A stretch of DNA of 64,000 nucleotides from JAGQVA01 sp033764335. Lineage in GTDB: Bacteria > Bacteroidota > Bacteroidia > J057. Of this stretch, positions 1-9,234 are shown one piece after another (within the stretch, counting starts at the first letter, position 1; each line of letters opens with the position of its first letter). The position numbers and the translations under genes were made by a program. The notes beneath the pieces were generated by a model. The model saw only the letters and a list, made by a program, of their open reading frames with translations, made no database searches and was not told where the DNA came from. The DNA lies in contig JANRJC010000059.1 of the NCBI GenBank assembly GCA_033764335.1, forward strand, positions 108,785-172,784, written 5' to 3'.

Positions 1-1
1 C

Positions 2-889
2 CTTCAGGCCACCCAATCCCAACTCATCCAGGCGGAAAAACTCGCCTCCCTCGGCGAACTGACGGCGGGCATTGCCCATGAAATCCAGAATCCGCTCAAT
101 TTCGTCAATAACTTCGCCGAAGTCAGCGCCGAGATGCTCGGCGAGATGGAAGAAGAACTCGACAAAGGCGACACGCAGGAGGCCAAAGCCATCGCCGCCG
201 ATCTAAAACAAAACCTCGAAAAAATCACCCACCACGGCAAACGCGCTTCCAGCATCGTCAAATCCATGCTCGAACACTCCCGCACCCGCACCGGCGTAAA
301 GGAGTCCACCGACCTCAACGCCCTAGCCGACGAGTACTTGCGCCTGGCTTATCACGGCCTGCGGGCAAAAGATTCAAGTTTTAACGCTAAAATAGAAACC
401 GATTTTGACCCGGATTTACCGTTGGTTTCCGTCGTCCCACAGGACATCGGGCGAGTGTTTTTGAATTTGATTAATAATGCGCTTTATGCAGTCGGGGCAT
501 CCCTTGTGGATGCCCGAACGGAGGGGAACCTTGTGGATGCCCGAACGGAGGGGACTCTTGTGGATGTCCTAAATGATAGCGATACGGGCGTAAATGATAG
601 CGATATGGGCGACCACAAGGGTCGCCCCGACCCCACGATTTCGATTTCCTCTCAAAAAGAAAACGGGCAGGTCGTTTTCAAAATAAGGGACAACGGCCCC
701 GGTATTCCTGAATCCATCCGCGACAAAATCTTCCAACCCTTTTTCACTACCAAACCCACTGGGCAAGGGACGGGATTGGGGCTGAGTTTGGCGTATGATA
801 TTGTGGTAAAAGGGCATGGCGGGGCGCTGGAGGTGGAGAGTATCGAAGGAAAAGGAACCGTGTTTATCCTGAAATTGCCCTTAACATAA
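2..889 (+). CDS. Sensor histidine kinase, C-terminal part (5' end outside window)
   Basis: The frame is open from base 2, so only the last 295 residues are visible. It begins in the dimerisation helix with an H-box (LTAGIAHEIQNPL, phospho-acceptor His at visible residue 26). The HATPase_c lobe follows: N-box NLINNALYAVG near residue 155, G1 DNGPGIP near 230 and G2 GTGLGLSLAYD. This H-box type is usual in Bacteroidota kinases whose N-terminal half is a sensor or TPR domain; here the sensor lies off the window. Between the N-box and the next beta strand there are roughly 45 extra residues encoded by in-frame repeats (positions 494-628), where family members have a short loop. The ATP-binding motifs are otherwise intact, so the protein may still work. 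No receiver domain is attached. Confidence 0.9.
   Translation, partial: LQATQSQLIQAEKLASLGELTAGIAHEIQNPLNFVNNFAEVSAEMLGEMEEELDKGDTQEAKAIAADLKQNLEKITHHGKRASSIVKSMLEHSRTRTGVKESTDLNALADEYLRLAYHGLRAKDSSFNAKIETDFDPDLPLVSVVPQDIGRVFLNLINNALYAVGASLVDARTEGNLVDARTEGTLVDVLNDSDTGVNDSDMGDHKGRPDPTISISSQKENGQVVFKIRDNGPGIPESIRDKIFQPFFTTKPTGQGTGLGLSLAYDIVVKGHGGALEVESIEGKGTVFILKLPLT
494..628. repeat. In-frame repeat cluster inside the kinase gene
   Basis: A 24-bp block occurs at 504-527 and again at 531-554 (period 27 bp, nine codons), with a third partial start at 558. Next come two 21-bp units at 571-591 and 592-612 (seven codons). The cluster is flanked by related inverted arms at 494-515 and 607-628 built around CTTGTGG/CCACAAG. 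Every period is a multiple of three, so the reading frame survives. Confidence 0.85.
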
Positions 890-937
890 CCCTTGTCAGC
901 ACCACCCATATTCTGTATTTTTGTATAAAGCACCGCG

Positions 938-1646
938 ACGAGGTTCAAAATCCCCTACGGCGAAAGCGATTTTAAAACCCTGATCGAAGGCGATTACTTC
1001 TATCAGGATCGCACGTTTTTTATCGAACAACTCGAAAAGTGGAATTCCAAGTATCCGGTTTTCCTGCGTCCGCGGCGTTTTGGAAAAAGTTTGTTTATCA
1101 GTACTTTACATCATTACTACGGATTAGAGTTTAAGGAGGAGTTTGAATCGCTTTTTGACAAACTCTATATCGCTCTTTGACCAGCGGGTTTAATATCAGC
1201 GACAACATTAGCCTGAATCCCGTTTTTCACAACATGATGGGATTTACGCATGGAGAAGTAGAAAGCATTTTGGCTCAATCCGCCATTCCGCGGGAGATAA
1301 TCCTGGAAATGATGCACGACTTGAAAGATTCACGGCCATTTATTTAGCCAAAACCCGCTTCGCAAAAACCAAAAGACCGATTGCCCAAACCATTTCAGCG
1401 CTGATCAGCCAAGGCAATCCTGAGCCTTTCTTCAAAATTGTAGAATACGTTTTAGCCGAAAACCACTCCAACCGAGATGAATTAAGCTACGGTGAAAAAC
1501 ATTTACAAACCTTGATGATTGGCCTCCTGTTTCCGTATGAATCTTATTACATACACAGTGAATACGAAAGCAAAAAAGGCTGTGCGTGGTTTTTATGTGG
1601 TTTTCCTAGGGGGCGAAGCCTATCAATGGAAACAATGGGTGGCTGA
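938..1646 (+). pseudogene. Decayed AAA-ATPase-like / PD-(D/E)XK family gene
   Basis: Three fragments in different frames resemble the large AAA-ATPase-like proteins with a C-terminal PD-(D/E)XK-type domain that are abundant in Bacteroidota. Fragment 1 (938-1180) reads RFKIPYGESDFKTLIEGDYF and keeps the P-loop-like RPRRFGKS, but its expected ATG is ACG at 938-940 and it stops at 1180. Fragment 2 (about 1180-1347) reads SGFNISDNISLNP and ends in a stop. Fragment 3 (about 1340-1646) carries the family's ENHSNRDELSYGEKHLQTL region, then loses the terminal nuclease part. Large internal deletions, frameshifts and the lost start show it is not functional. Confidence 0.75.
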
Positions 1647-1662
1647 GCTAGGCGTATGATAT

Positions 1663-2094
1663 TCACGACAAATCCCAATATTCGGAAAGCCGTTTTACAA
1701 AATCATTCAGGTTGTTGATATCAATGGGTTTTTCGAAATATTCAAATGCCCCCAGTTTTTGGCATTTTTCGGCTTCATTACCCGAATATTGACCGGTCCA
1801 GACAATCACGGGAATATTCCCAAGAGTTGGGTGTTTTTTGATATTTTTTAATAATTCTAACCCATCCATATCTGGCAGCCGAATGTCCATAAGAATCAGC
1901 CGGGGGTAGTCATATTGCTCTTGTCGCAGAAATTCTAACGCCTTATATCCATAATTATATACGGCAACTTTTCCGGTAAAATTCTGGCTTTGGAGGCAGT
2001 AATTGAGTAAACGAATATCGGAAGTCGAATCTTCAATCACCATTATATATGCATTTTCGCAGGTTTGGCTCATTATTTTGGGTCTCAAAATCAT
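1663..2094 (-). CDS. Single-domain response regulator (CheY-like receiver)
   Basis: A 143-residue receiver with no output domain. The acidic pocket is ED at residues 21-22, the phospho-acceptor is Asp70 in LILMDIRLPDMDG, the conserved Thr is in VIVWTGQ (residue 100), and the switch Lys is 122 in YFEKPI. An alternative start is the ATG at 2073, which removes seven residues ahead of the domain. It is the last gene on the minus strand after the sensor kinase (3327-4583), the LuxR-type regulator and a receiver-like protein, so it probably belongs to the same phosphorelay. As an output-less receiver it would act by protein contact or phosphate transfer. Confidence 0.85.
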   Translation of the reverse strand: MILRPKIMSQTCENAYIMVIEDSTSDIRLLNYCLQSQNFTGKVAVYNYGYKALEFLRQEQYDYPRLILMDIRLPDMDGLELLKNIKKHPTLGNIPVIVWTGQYSGNEAEKCQKLGAFEYFEKPIDINNLNDFVKRLSEYWDLS

Positions 2095-2209
2095 ACTACT
2101 CTACTACTAAAAGTTTAATCACTCTTCATGGCTATGCATCAGGTTACAAATTACGGAAAGCCTAAAGGGTTATTTTTACGTGATACAACCAAATCACAAA
2201 ATCCGCAAA

Positions 2210-2566
2210 TCACGCAAATAAACCGGAATGGGAAATGATACTTGGAAGATCATCGTGGTAAGAAACAATTTTTTCAAACCCCAATTCTTGTATTTCTGCA
2301 CGGAGAGACTCGCTGTCATTGTCAAATATTGCCCACAACTTTGTGTAGGGAAACTCGGTGGTTAGCCCATGTACACAATCCGTTATTTTGCGTTTGCAGG
2401 TATTGATATCCACAATGATAATGCGAATATCTTCCTTCATAGGGTGAAACTGGTCAATAAGGGCCGAGGGTTCTACGGAGGTAATAATAATGGTATTCAC
2501 CCCGCTTATATTTTCAGCACAGGCAGAAAGGATTTCTTTATTGTTCCCGACAAATAAGAGGATCAT
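2210..2566 (-). CDS. Small divergent receiver-like protein
   Basis: A 118-residue protein with the alternating strand/helix pattern of a receiver. It has a hydrophobic first strand (MILLFVGN), a central IIIVDINTCKRK whose Asp sits where a phospho-acceptor would be, and an LWAIFDNDSESL strand. The acidic pair at the end of strand 1 and the terminal Lys motif are not recognisable, so phosphorylation is doubtful. It lies between a LuxR-type regulator and a true receiver on the same strand. It could be a degenerate receiver acting as a decoy or adaptor. The function is inferred from fold-like pattern and context only. Confidence 0.5.
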   Translation of the reverse strand: MILLFVGNNKEILSACAENISGVNTIIITSVEPSALIDQFHPMKEDIRIIIVDINTCKRKITDCVHGLTTEFPYTKLWAIFDNDSESLRAEIQELGFEKIVSYHDDLPSIISHSGLFA

Positions 2567-2651
2567 TGGCTTTTGATATACCCAAAAGTACCTTCGATCA
2601 TCTGAAAATTTATGCGGGAATCACTCAAAAAAACTTTGCGTGATTTACGTA

Positions 2652-3323
2652 CTAATCGGGATCTATTAGTTTTTGGCGAATGCCATAGATGACCAGGCCG
2701 GCGACACTATTCGCTCCAGTTTTGGTTAAAAGGTTTTGTTTATGGGATTCGACGGTGCGAATGCTGATATGAAGTTTATCCGCTATTTCCTGATTGCTAA
2801 GGTCTTTTGCGATCATCTGAAGAACCTCTACCTCGCGTTTTGTGAGGGAAGTCTGGTCGTAAGAGTTGGCGGGTTTATTGATTTTCACCATTTCATTCAT
2901 CACTATCTGCCCTACTTCCGCACTGAAGTAAGACTCTCCCCGGTAAACGGTCTGGATGGCTTTGTATAATTCGGATTTATCACAATTTTTAAGGATATAT
3001 CCAGCGGCTCCCGCCTGCATCATTTTTCGGATATGCAATACCTGATTGACCATGGTAAGTGCTACCACGCGGATTTGTCCGTTGTATTTTGAAATGATTT
3101 CAGCCGTGCAGTCAATCCCATCCATCACCGGCATATTGATGTCCATCAGGATTACGTCCGGTTTAATCTCCAGCTCGGCGATTTTAGTGAGGGTATCTTT
3201 GCCATTTTTACCTTCACCCAAGACGGTAAATAAATCGTTTTCCTCCAGTAAGGAAATCATGCCTTCTCGCACTACCTGATGATCGTCTGTGATAAATACT
3301 ATTATTTTGTCGCCGCTCGCCAT
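2652..3323 (-). CDS. NarL/LuxR-family response regulator
   Basis: 223 residues. The N-terminal receiver has DD at 13-14, phospho-acceptor Asp61 in VILMDINMPVMDG, and the usual Thr and Lys further on. The C-terminal LuxR helix-turn-helix spans roughly residues 155-215 (LTKREVEVLQMIAKDLSNQE, then IRTVESHKQNL). It starts three bases after the stop of the upstream kinase gene (3327-4583), so the pair is almost certainly co-transcribed and forms a cognate two-component system controlling transcription. The targets are not evident from the sequence. Confidence 0.92.
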   Translation of the reverse strand: MASGDKIIVFITDDHQVVREGMISLLEENDLFTVLGEGKNGKDTLTKIAELEIKPDVILMDINMPVMDGIDCTAEIISKYNGQIRVVALTMVNQVLHIRKMMQAGAAGYILKNCDKSELYKAIQTVYRGESYFSAEVGQIVMNEMVKINKPANSYDQTSLTKREVEVLQMIAKDLSNQEIADKLHISIRTVESHKQNLLTKTGANSVAGLVIYGIRQKLIDPD

Positions 3324-3326
3324 ACA

Positions 3327-4583
3327 CTAAGATTTTAACGGTATGCTGAATAATAATTTTGTACCCTCCCCAACTTTTGACTGAATCGAAAAAAACCCCT
3401 TCATCCGAATCGCCCGGTTTTGCATAATTCGAAGTCCAAGTCCGCTGTTAAACTGAATGCGCTCCTCCTCGGAAACACCTTTGCCGTTATCTTCTATTTC
3501 CAGCGAAAGGACTTTTTCACGGATAAATAATCGGATACTGATTTCCGTAGCCTCGGCGTGTTTTTGGATATTATTCAGCGCCTCCTGCACAATTCGGAAA
3601 ATATTAATGGTTATTTCCGGATTGAGTTCTGTTGTTTCTTCATGGACAAAATGAATTTTGATCGGATAGATGGCCTGAAATTCTTCGATCATTTCCGAAA
3701 TGCCGGGGATAAGCCCAAAATCGAGGATAGACTTTGGCATCAGCTGGTGAGAAATAGACCGGCTGAGGTTAATTCCGTTATTCAAATAATTTAGGGCTTT
3801 CTGATACTTAGGTATTTCATCGAGGCCTTTCATATCATAAGGCAGATTTTTGAGGTTCATACTGGCTACCCCTAATACCTGAATCAGATTGTCATGTATT
3901 TCCATCGAGATACGCTCCCGCTCATCCTCCGTAGCTTTGATTACTTCACTGATGATCTGTTGCTCCGTAAGTTTTTCTTTAGATATATCCAGAATACTAT
4001 TGAAGATGGCGGGTTCTCCCTGGTAGGGTTGATAATAGGAGAAAATTTTTACGTCTAAAAAACTGCCATCTTTAGAAATGTGCCGGGAAACGTTCTCTGT
4101 ATGCCCCCCTGCGAAAAATTTTGATACATTATCCTTAAAAAACTGTTTTCGCACCTCTCTTTCCTCCACCGTTGAGAGAAGATCCCATGCAATCATATTC
4201 AGAAATTCTTCGCGGGAATAACCGTATTTTGCAATCGCAGCCTGATTTACTTCCAGAAATCGGTGGGTTTCGACACCAAAAATAACAATCGGAACAGGGT
4301 TGTTTTGAAACAGCAACCGGTATTTTTCTTCCGACTTTTTCAGTTCGCTTACTACTTTGCCCTGTAGTTGTTTTTGTTTGGTAATCGTCCGAATCGCCCG
4401 ATGGGTAAGAAAAAAAACCAACAAGGCAGAAATCAGCACATACAAAATTCCTTTAAGCTTTTGTACGCTTTCCAGTCGGGCAATGTCTTCTCCCAGCAAA
4501 GAGAAAGCAAGCCAGTCGCCAAGTAATATCCAGAATACACCAAAAGCCAGGTAAATAAAGGCAATCTTTATCGCATTCCTCAT
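3327..4583 (-). CDS. Membrane PAS sensor histidine kinase (HisKA_3, NarX/DesK-like)
   Basis: 418 residues. Two N-terminal membrane segments (about residues 7-30 and 45-60) bracket a very short loop, so sensing is probably by the membrane or the cytoplasmic PAS domain (about 85-205). The HisKA_3 dimerisation helix has the diagnostic ERERISMEIHDNL with His230. The HATPase has its N-box at 330-342 (FRIVQEALNNIQKH), a DNGKGV motif and GLGLRIMQNRA. This is the architecture of kinases that pair with NarL-type regulators, matching the gene immediately downstream. The signal is unknown. Confidence 0.92.
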   Translation of the reverse strand: MRNAIKIAFIYLAFGVFWILLGDWLAFSLLGEDIARLESVQKLKGILYVLISALLVFFLTHRAIRTITKQKQLQGKVVSELKKSEEKYRLLFQNNPVPIVIFGVETHRFLEVNQAAIAKYGYSREEFLNMIAWDLLSTVEEREVRKQFFKDNVSKFFAGGHTENVSRHISKDGSFLDVKIFSYYQPYQGEPAIFNSILDISKEKLTEQQIISEVIKATEDERERISMEIHDNLIQVLGVASMNLKNLPYDMKGLDEIPKYQKALNYLNNGINLSRSISHQLMPKSILDFGLIPGISEMIEEFQAIYPIKIHFVHEETTELNPEITINIFRIVQEALNNIQKHAEATEISIRLFIREKVLSLEIEDNGKGVSEEERIQFNSGLGLRIMQNRAIRMKGFFSIQSKVGEGTKLLFSIPLKS

Positions 4584-4662
4584 ACAAAACCATGGGGCAT
4601 CGAAAAGTTAGAAGATAAATTGTTCAGAAACAACCCCCGGCTAAAATCCGATAATAAAATTG

Positions 4663-5769
4663 CTAAAGAATCGTGCGCAAAGCCGAAAGCAGTATATTAA
4701 TGTGATTAGGGGTAGAACTTTCGCCCATTAGTCCGATTCGCCAGATTTTTCCGGCAAAGGCTCCCAGTCCCGCGCCAATTTCGATATTATACTCATGGAG
4801 AAGGCGATTTCGTACCGTGGCATCGTCCACACCTGCGGGAATACGCACCGCATTGAGCATGGGGAGGCGGAACCCTTCTTTTACCAAAAACTCAAATCCC
4901 AGTGCCTCCAGCCCCTGTTTGAGCAGGAGATGATTGGTTTTGTGTCGGGCAAATCGTTTTTCCAGTCCTTCTTCCAATACCAGCCGATACGCTTCATGCA
5001 AAGCATACATATTGGAGATGGGGCCGGTATGGTGATAGGCGCGTTTGGCTCCGGCCCAGTAGTTTTTGACCAGGCTTAGATCCATAAACCAGCTTTGTAC
5101 TTTGGTTTTGCGGTTGTCGAGTGCGGCTACGGCGCGTTCGCTGAAAGAAACCGGCGACATTCCGGGAGGGGCACTGAGGCATTTCTGTGTGCCGGTATAA
5201 ATAGCATCTATCCCCCATTCGTCCACCCGGAGGTCTGTGCCACAGTAAGAAGTTACGGCGTCCACTACAAATAAAGCTCCCGCATCGTGTACCATCCGGC
5301 TGATTTCTCCCAGTGGCTGCAAGACACCGGTGGAGGTTTCGGCATGGACAATGGCTACCAGCTTGGGTTTGCTGTTTTCCAGCGCGGTTTTTATCTGTTG
5401 CGGGTCAATGGCTTCTCCCCAGGGAGCTTCAACACGGATGACTTTTGCGCCACATCTTTCGGCAATATCTGCCATCCTGCCACCGAATACCCCGTGAACA
5501 CAGATGATGGCTTCATCCCCCGGCTCCAGCAAATTGACAAGGCAAGTCTCCATGCCGGCGCTGCCGGGTGCGGAAACGACAAAGGTCAACGCATTCTGCG
5601 TCTGAAAAGTGGTTTGAACCATGCCTTTTATGTCATCCATGATGGCCAGAAAATCGGGGTCCAGATGACCTACCAGCGGTGTAGCCATCGCTTTTAATAC
5701 ACGTGGATGCACCTCACTTGGGCCGGGGCCCATGAGTACGCGGGTATGGGTGTTGAGTTCTTTATACAT
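4663..5769 (-). CDS. Class V PLP aminotransferase (alanine/serine-glyoxylate type)
   Basis: 368 residues, full length for the family. It starts with GPGPSEVHPRVLKAM, a typical AGXT/SGAT N-terminus. The PLP pocket shows APGSAGMET (residues 68-75), the Asp of VVDAVTS at 170 that pairs with the pyridine nitrogen, and the Schiff-base Lys196 in GTQKCLSAPPG. The enzyme would transfer an amino group from alanine or serine to glyoxylate; which donor is used cannot be decided here. It lies 35 bp after the SDR gene on the same strand, the last of a likely four-gene run with the aldehyde dehydrogenase, APH-like kinase and SDR. Confidence 0.88.
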   Translation of the reverse strand: MYKELNTHTRVLMGPGPSEVHPRVLKAMATPLVGHLDPDFLAIMDDIKGMVQTTFQTQNALTFVVSAPGSAGMETCLVNLLEPGDEAIICVHGVFGGRMADIAERCGAKVIRVEAPWGEAIDPQQIKTALENSKPKLVAIVHAETSTGVLQPLGEISRMVHDAGALFVVDAVTSYCGTDLRVDEWGIDAIYTGTQKCLSAPPGMSPVSFSERAVAALDNRKTKVQSWFMDLSLVKNYWAGAKRAYHHTGPISNMYALHEAYRLVLEEGLEKRFARHKTNHLLLKQGLEALGFEFLVKEGFRLPMLNAVRIPAGVDDATVRNRLLHEYNIEIGAGLGAFAGKIWRIGLMGESSTPNHINILLSALRTIL

Positions 5770-5804
5770 ACAGATTTAACGTTTTATTCAGGAGTTGTAG
5801 AATT

Positions 5805-6581
5805 TCAGGCAATGCTGATTCCGCCGTCCAGCGGGATTATCGTTCCATTGACATAAGCTCCGGCAGGAGAAGCCAGGAAAATTGCCATTCCCGCCATGTC
5901 TTCCGGGTTTCCGATTCGTTTGAGGGGGCATTTTGCCTCAATCTGTGATTTAAAATTTTCGAGCATCCACTCGGTCATTTTGCTTTCAAAAGGCCCCGGC
6001 GCAATCGCATTTACGGTTATGCCTTTTTTCCCCAGTTTGACTGCCAGTACACGGGTGAGTTGGTGTAATGCCGCCTTACTCGCCGAGTAGGGAAAATTGT
6101 CCAGTTCCGGTACACGAATCCCATCAATGGAACCGATATTAATGATCCGCGCCGGATGAGAAGTAGAAGCCTTTTTCTCCAGCAAAGGCAAAAGGTCGCG
6201 GGTAAGCAAAAATACCGCACGGACATTGATGTCCATCGTTTTGTCATAACCGCTTTCGGGGAAATCTTTCAGCGGTGCAGCCCAGACCGCACCGGCATTA
6301 TTCACCAGAATGTCCAGCGATTCTTCTTTTTCTTTTAAGGTTTTTACCAGATGTTCTCTTCCTGAATCGGTGGATAAATCTGCCGGAATCGAAATACAGA
6401 TTCCCGATTGAGAAAGCTCCGCCGCTACGGCGTCGCAGACTTCTGCTTTGCGGGAGGAAATATAGACTTTGGCCCCGTTTTCCACGTAGGCCCGTGCGAT
6501 CATCAGACCGATCCCCCGTGAGCCGCCCGTAACCAGAGCGACTTTCCCCTCAATCGAAAATAAATTGCTGCTTTTAAACAT
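5805..6581 (-). CDS. Short-chain dehydrogenase/reductase
   Basis: 258 residues, classical SDR. The cofactor motif is TGGSRGIG (18-25), NNAG is at 94-97, and the catalytic Ser151, Tyr165 and Lys169 lie in NIGSIDG and YSASK. The C-terminus shows the PGPFESKMT and GTIIPLDGG patterns seen in RhlG/gluconate-5-dehydrogenase-like NADPH reductases. The substrate is unknown. The start is only nine bases after the stop of the APH-like gene, indicating co-transcription and perhaps a shared lipid or acyl-chain catabolic role with the aldehyde dehydrogenase upstream. Confidence 0.88.
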   Translation of the reverse strand: MFKSSNLFSIEGKVALVTGGSRGIGLMIARAYVENGAKVYISSRKAEVCDAVAAELSQSGICISIPADLSTDSGREHLVKTLKEKEESLDILVNNAGAVWAAPLKDFPESGYDKTMDINVRAVFLLTRDLLPLLEKKASTSHPARIINIGSIDGIRVPELDNFPYSASKAALHQLTRVLAVKLGKKGITVNAIAPGPFESKMTEWMLENFKSQIEAKCPLKRIGNPEDMAGMAIFLASPAGAYVNGTIIPLDGGISIA

Positions 6582-6590
6582 GATTTTCTA

Positions 6591-7679
6591 CTAAAACAAC
6601 CGATCTATTCGCTGTTTTGCGATTGCCTGTGATGCCATCCGGCCACAGCCGCGGACGGCATGGATAAGATTCGCAAATCGGGTATCTCCGGTATGTCCCA
6701 TCCGGTACCGCCAATAAATCTGCTGAACAATCACGGCAACTTTAAACAGACCATAAACATAATAAAATAAAATCTGCCCTACATCCCTTCCCGATTTTTT
6801 TGCGTACAGTTCCGCCATTTCGGAGCGGGAGGGGTTGCCGGGAAGAGTTGTCGGGCTTAACTGAAGTGCCAGTATCTCCGGCGGGTCGTCGGGATCAGTC
6901 CAGTATCCGAGGCTGGTGCCGAGATCCATTAACGGGTCGCCGATGGTAGCCATTTCCCAGTCGAGAATCGCCATTACCTCTGCCCGGTTATCGGGATTCA
7001 GGACAACATTATCGTACTTAAAATCATTATGTATCAACGAAGCAGCGGATTCTGCGGGCATATTTTCGGCCAGCCAGCGGGCGGCATTTTCAATTTCAGG
7101 TACCTCATCGGTTTTCGCCTTAAAATACCGATCGGTCCAACCCTTGACCTGTCGGGCGACATAACCCTCCGGTTTTCCCCATTCACTTAAACCCGCTGCG
7201 GCATAGTCCACGCGGTGCAGTTCTGCCAGACTTTCTGCCAGCGAGGTTGCGATATTAGCCATGAGGGGAGGCGGCGGATACATTTCGACCGACATTTGAG
7301 ACCGAAGAATCACCCCCCGCACTCTTTCCATCAGGTAAAAAGGTGCTCCGACGACTTCGGGATTTTCACAAAACAAAACCGGACGGGGAACTTTGGGATA
7401 TACCGCGATAAGCGCAGAGAGAATGCGAAACTCACGGGACATATCATGGCCAGACTTCACATTGGCGCCGTAAGGCGGGCGGCGAAGCACATAATCCTGA
7501 TCTCCGGAAGAAATCAGGTACGTCAGATTGGAGTATCCCGAGGGAAACTGATGGATGTCCGACAGGCCTTTCCACCCGGGAAGATTGGAAGTCAGATAAT
7601 CATTCAGCCCTGCTGTATCCGGCTTTTCACCTTTACGCAGCGGGCCGGGTTTGTCGTACCATTCCGAAGCCATTTGCAT
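6591..7679 (-). CDS. Phosphotransferase (APH/ACAD10-like kinase fold)
   Basis: 362 residues with the aminoglycoside-phosphotransferase fold. The N-lobe has YVLRRPPYG, the catalytic loop is LIHNDFKYDNVVL (His217-Asp219), and the metal-binding Asp240 is in ILDWEMATIGDPLMDLG. This subclass, with RRPP and DWEMATIGDP, is the one fused to acyl-CoA dehydrogenases in ACAD10/11 proteins. It is usually found beside fatty-acid catabolic genes, not antibiotic-resistance genes. The SDR and aldehyde dehydrogenase on either side fit that. It may phosphorylate a hydroxyacyl substrate, by analogy with ACAD10/11. Confidence 0.85.
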   Translation of the reverse strand: MQMASEWYDKPGPLRKGEKPDTAGLNDYLTSNLPGWKGLSDIHQFPSGYSNLTYLISSGDQDYVLRRPPYGANVKSGHDMSREFRILSALIAVYPKVPRPVLFCENPEVVGAPFYLMERVRGVILRSQMSVEMYPPPPLMANIATSLAESLAELHRVDYAAAGLSEWGKPEGYVARQVKGWTDRYFKAKTDEVPEIENAARWLAENMPAESAASLIHNDFKYDNVVLNPDNRAEVMAILDWEMATIGDPLMDLGTSLGYWTDPDDPPEILALQLSPTTLPGNPSRSEMAELYAKKSGRDVGQILFYYVYGLFKVAVIVQQIYWRYRMGHTGDTRFANLIHAVRGCGRMASQAIAKQRIDRLF

Positions 7680-7704
7680 CTTGCGAATAAAAGTAAAAAG
7701 CAGG

Positions 7705-9144
7705 TCAGACCAGTTTCATCAGGAGCCTCATTAGCTTCCCGGCAAAACCTTCATACGGGGGAAATATCAGTTTAAAACTCCCAAATACCTGGCGGATGAC
7801 GCTTCGTTCGTGGGTAAATTCCCGGAAACCTGCATATCCACCGCTTTTCCCGATTCCGCTGTTGCCGATGCCTCCTACCGGTAAATATTTACTGCCAAAA
7901 TTGATGATCACATCATTGATGGCGACATCGCCAGAGGTTATATTACCCAGCAGGAAGTCTATTGTCTGCTGATTTCGACTAAAAATGTACATGACCAACG
8001 GATTTTCACGACGCGATACGATTGCCGGAATTTCAGCAACCCGGTTATAGGTGACTATGGGCAATAACGGGCCGAAAATTTCTTCGTGCATAATGTCCAT
8101 TTCTTCCGTCACCTGACTCAAAATCGTGGGTGCGATAAAATTTTCAGACGCATCCCTTTCACCTCCGGTTTCCAGTTTTGCCCCTTTCTCCAAGGCATCG
8201 TCGAGCAGGTTCTGGATTCGCTCAAAATGGCGGGCATTTACGATCCGGCAATAAGAGGGAGACTGTTGAACGCCTTTTCCTTCGGCGTTATACATTGTAT
8301 TTATCGCCTCTTTACAGGCTCGGATGAATTCATCTTTTCGGGAACTATGGATCAACACATAGTCCGGCGCAACACAGGTTTGCCCGTTGTTGAGAGTTTT
8401 TCCCCACATTATATGCTCGGCAACGTATTTTATATCCGTAGTTTCGTCAATAATAACCGGAGATTTTCCACCGAGTTCCAGCGTTACAGATGCCAGATGT
8501 CGGGCAGCAGCCTGCATGACGATTTTACCTTTTTCGGGACTGCCGGTAAAATAAATATGATTAAACGGCAATTCCAGCAATGAAGTGGCGACGGTATGAT
8601 CTCCTTCAAAAATGGTTACTTCTTCCGGAGGGAAAATAGATTTTACCATTTTGCACATAAGCGCAGAGGTATGAGGGATCAATTCGGAAGGTTTGACGAT
8701 AACGGCATTGCCCGCCGCGACGGCCCATACAATGGGTTTTACCGTAAGAAACCAGGGGTAATTCCAGGGGCCGATAATAAGGACATTTCCTTTGGGTATG
8801 CGGTAAATGGAGGAGGAACTGCCAAAAAGCTCCGGAGGAGTGGGAACTTTTTCCGGCTGCATCCATTTGCGGAGGTTTTGCATGACATGCCGGGCTTCGA
8901 CCTTGAGCGGCGCGAGTTCCGTCAGAATGACCTCTGCTTCGGTTTTCCGAAAATCCAGAAACAAAGCCGTTTTAATTTCCTCCTGATTTTGGAGGATAAA
9001 ATCATAAATTTTCCGAACCCGCAACTTTCGTTCTTTCACAGATAAGGCCGAAATCTTCGATTTGTGGGCTTTTTGAAGTTCAAACGCCTGGCGAATTTCT
9101 TCCGAAGTTGCGGTATTGGGCGCGAGGGAAATAGTCGTTTTCAT
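7705..9144 (-). CDS. Aldehyde dehydrogenase (class 3 / fatty-aldehyde type)
   Basis: 479 residues, NAD(P)+-dependent. Signatures are IGPWNYPW (124-131), the KPSE cofactor site (151-154), FTGSPEKG (199-206), the general base Glu223 in LELGGKS and the catalytic Cys257 in NNGQTCVAPDY. The LEFT-side architecture without an N-terminal extension and the PWNYPW motif indicate the ALDH3/coniferyl-aldehyde group, which oxidises medium or long aldehydes. The C-terminus has hydrophobic stretches like membrane-associated ALDH3 proteins. It is first in the run ALDH, APH-like, SDR, aminotransferase, with gaps of 25, 9 and 35 bp. Confidence 0.9.
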   Translation of the reverse strand: MKTTISLAPNTATSEEIRQAFELQKAHKSKISALSVKERKLRVRKIYDFILQNQEEIKTALFLDFRKTEAEVILTELAPLKVEARHVMQNLRKWMQPEKVPTPPELFGSSSSIYRIPKGNVLIIGPWNYPWFLTVKPIVWAVAAGNAVIVKPSELIPHTSALMCKMVKSIFPPEEVTIFEGDHTVATSLLELPFNHIYFTGSPEKGKIVMQAAARHLASVTLELGGKSPVIIDETTDIKYVAEHIMWGKTLNNGQTCVAPDYVLIHSSRKDEFIRACKEAINTMYNAEGKGVQQSPSYCRIVNARHFERIQNLLDDALEKGAKLETGGERDASENFIAPTILSQVTEEMDIMHEEIFGPLLPIVTYNRVAEIPAIVSRRENPLVMYIFSRNQQTIDFLLGNITSGDVAINDVIINFGSKYLPVGGIGNSGIGKSGGYAGFREFTHERSVIRQVFGSFKLIFPPYEGFAGKLMRLLMKLV

Positions 9145-9188
9145 TATCCAGTAAAGGTAAGAATAGATTTACCGGAATAAGATAAGAA

Positions 9189-9230
9189 AATTTTCCGTCC
9201 GCCCGGCAGAAAAGTCGGGCGGACGGATCA
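9189..9230 (-). terminator. Hairpin terminator after the SRPBCC gene
   Basis: A perfect 12-bp GC-rich stem (9194-9205 with 9216-9227, loop of 10) lies just after the SRPBCC stop. On the minus strand it is followed by AAAATTTT, a modest T tract. It separates the SRPBCC gene from the downstream aldehyde dehydrogenase run. Confidence 0.55.
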
Positions 9231-9234
9231 AAAA

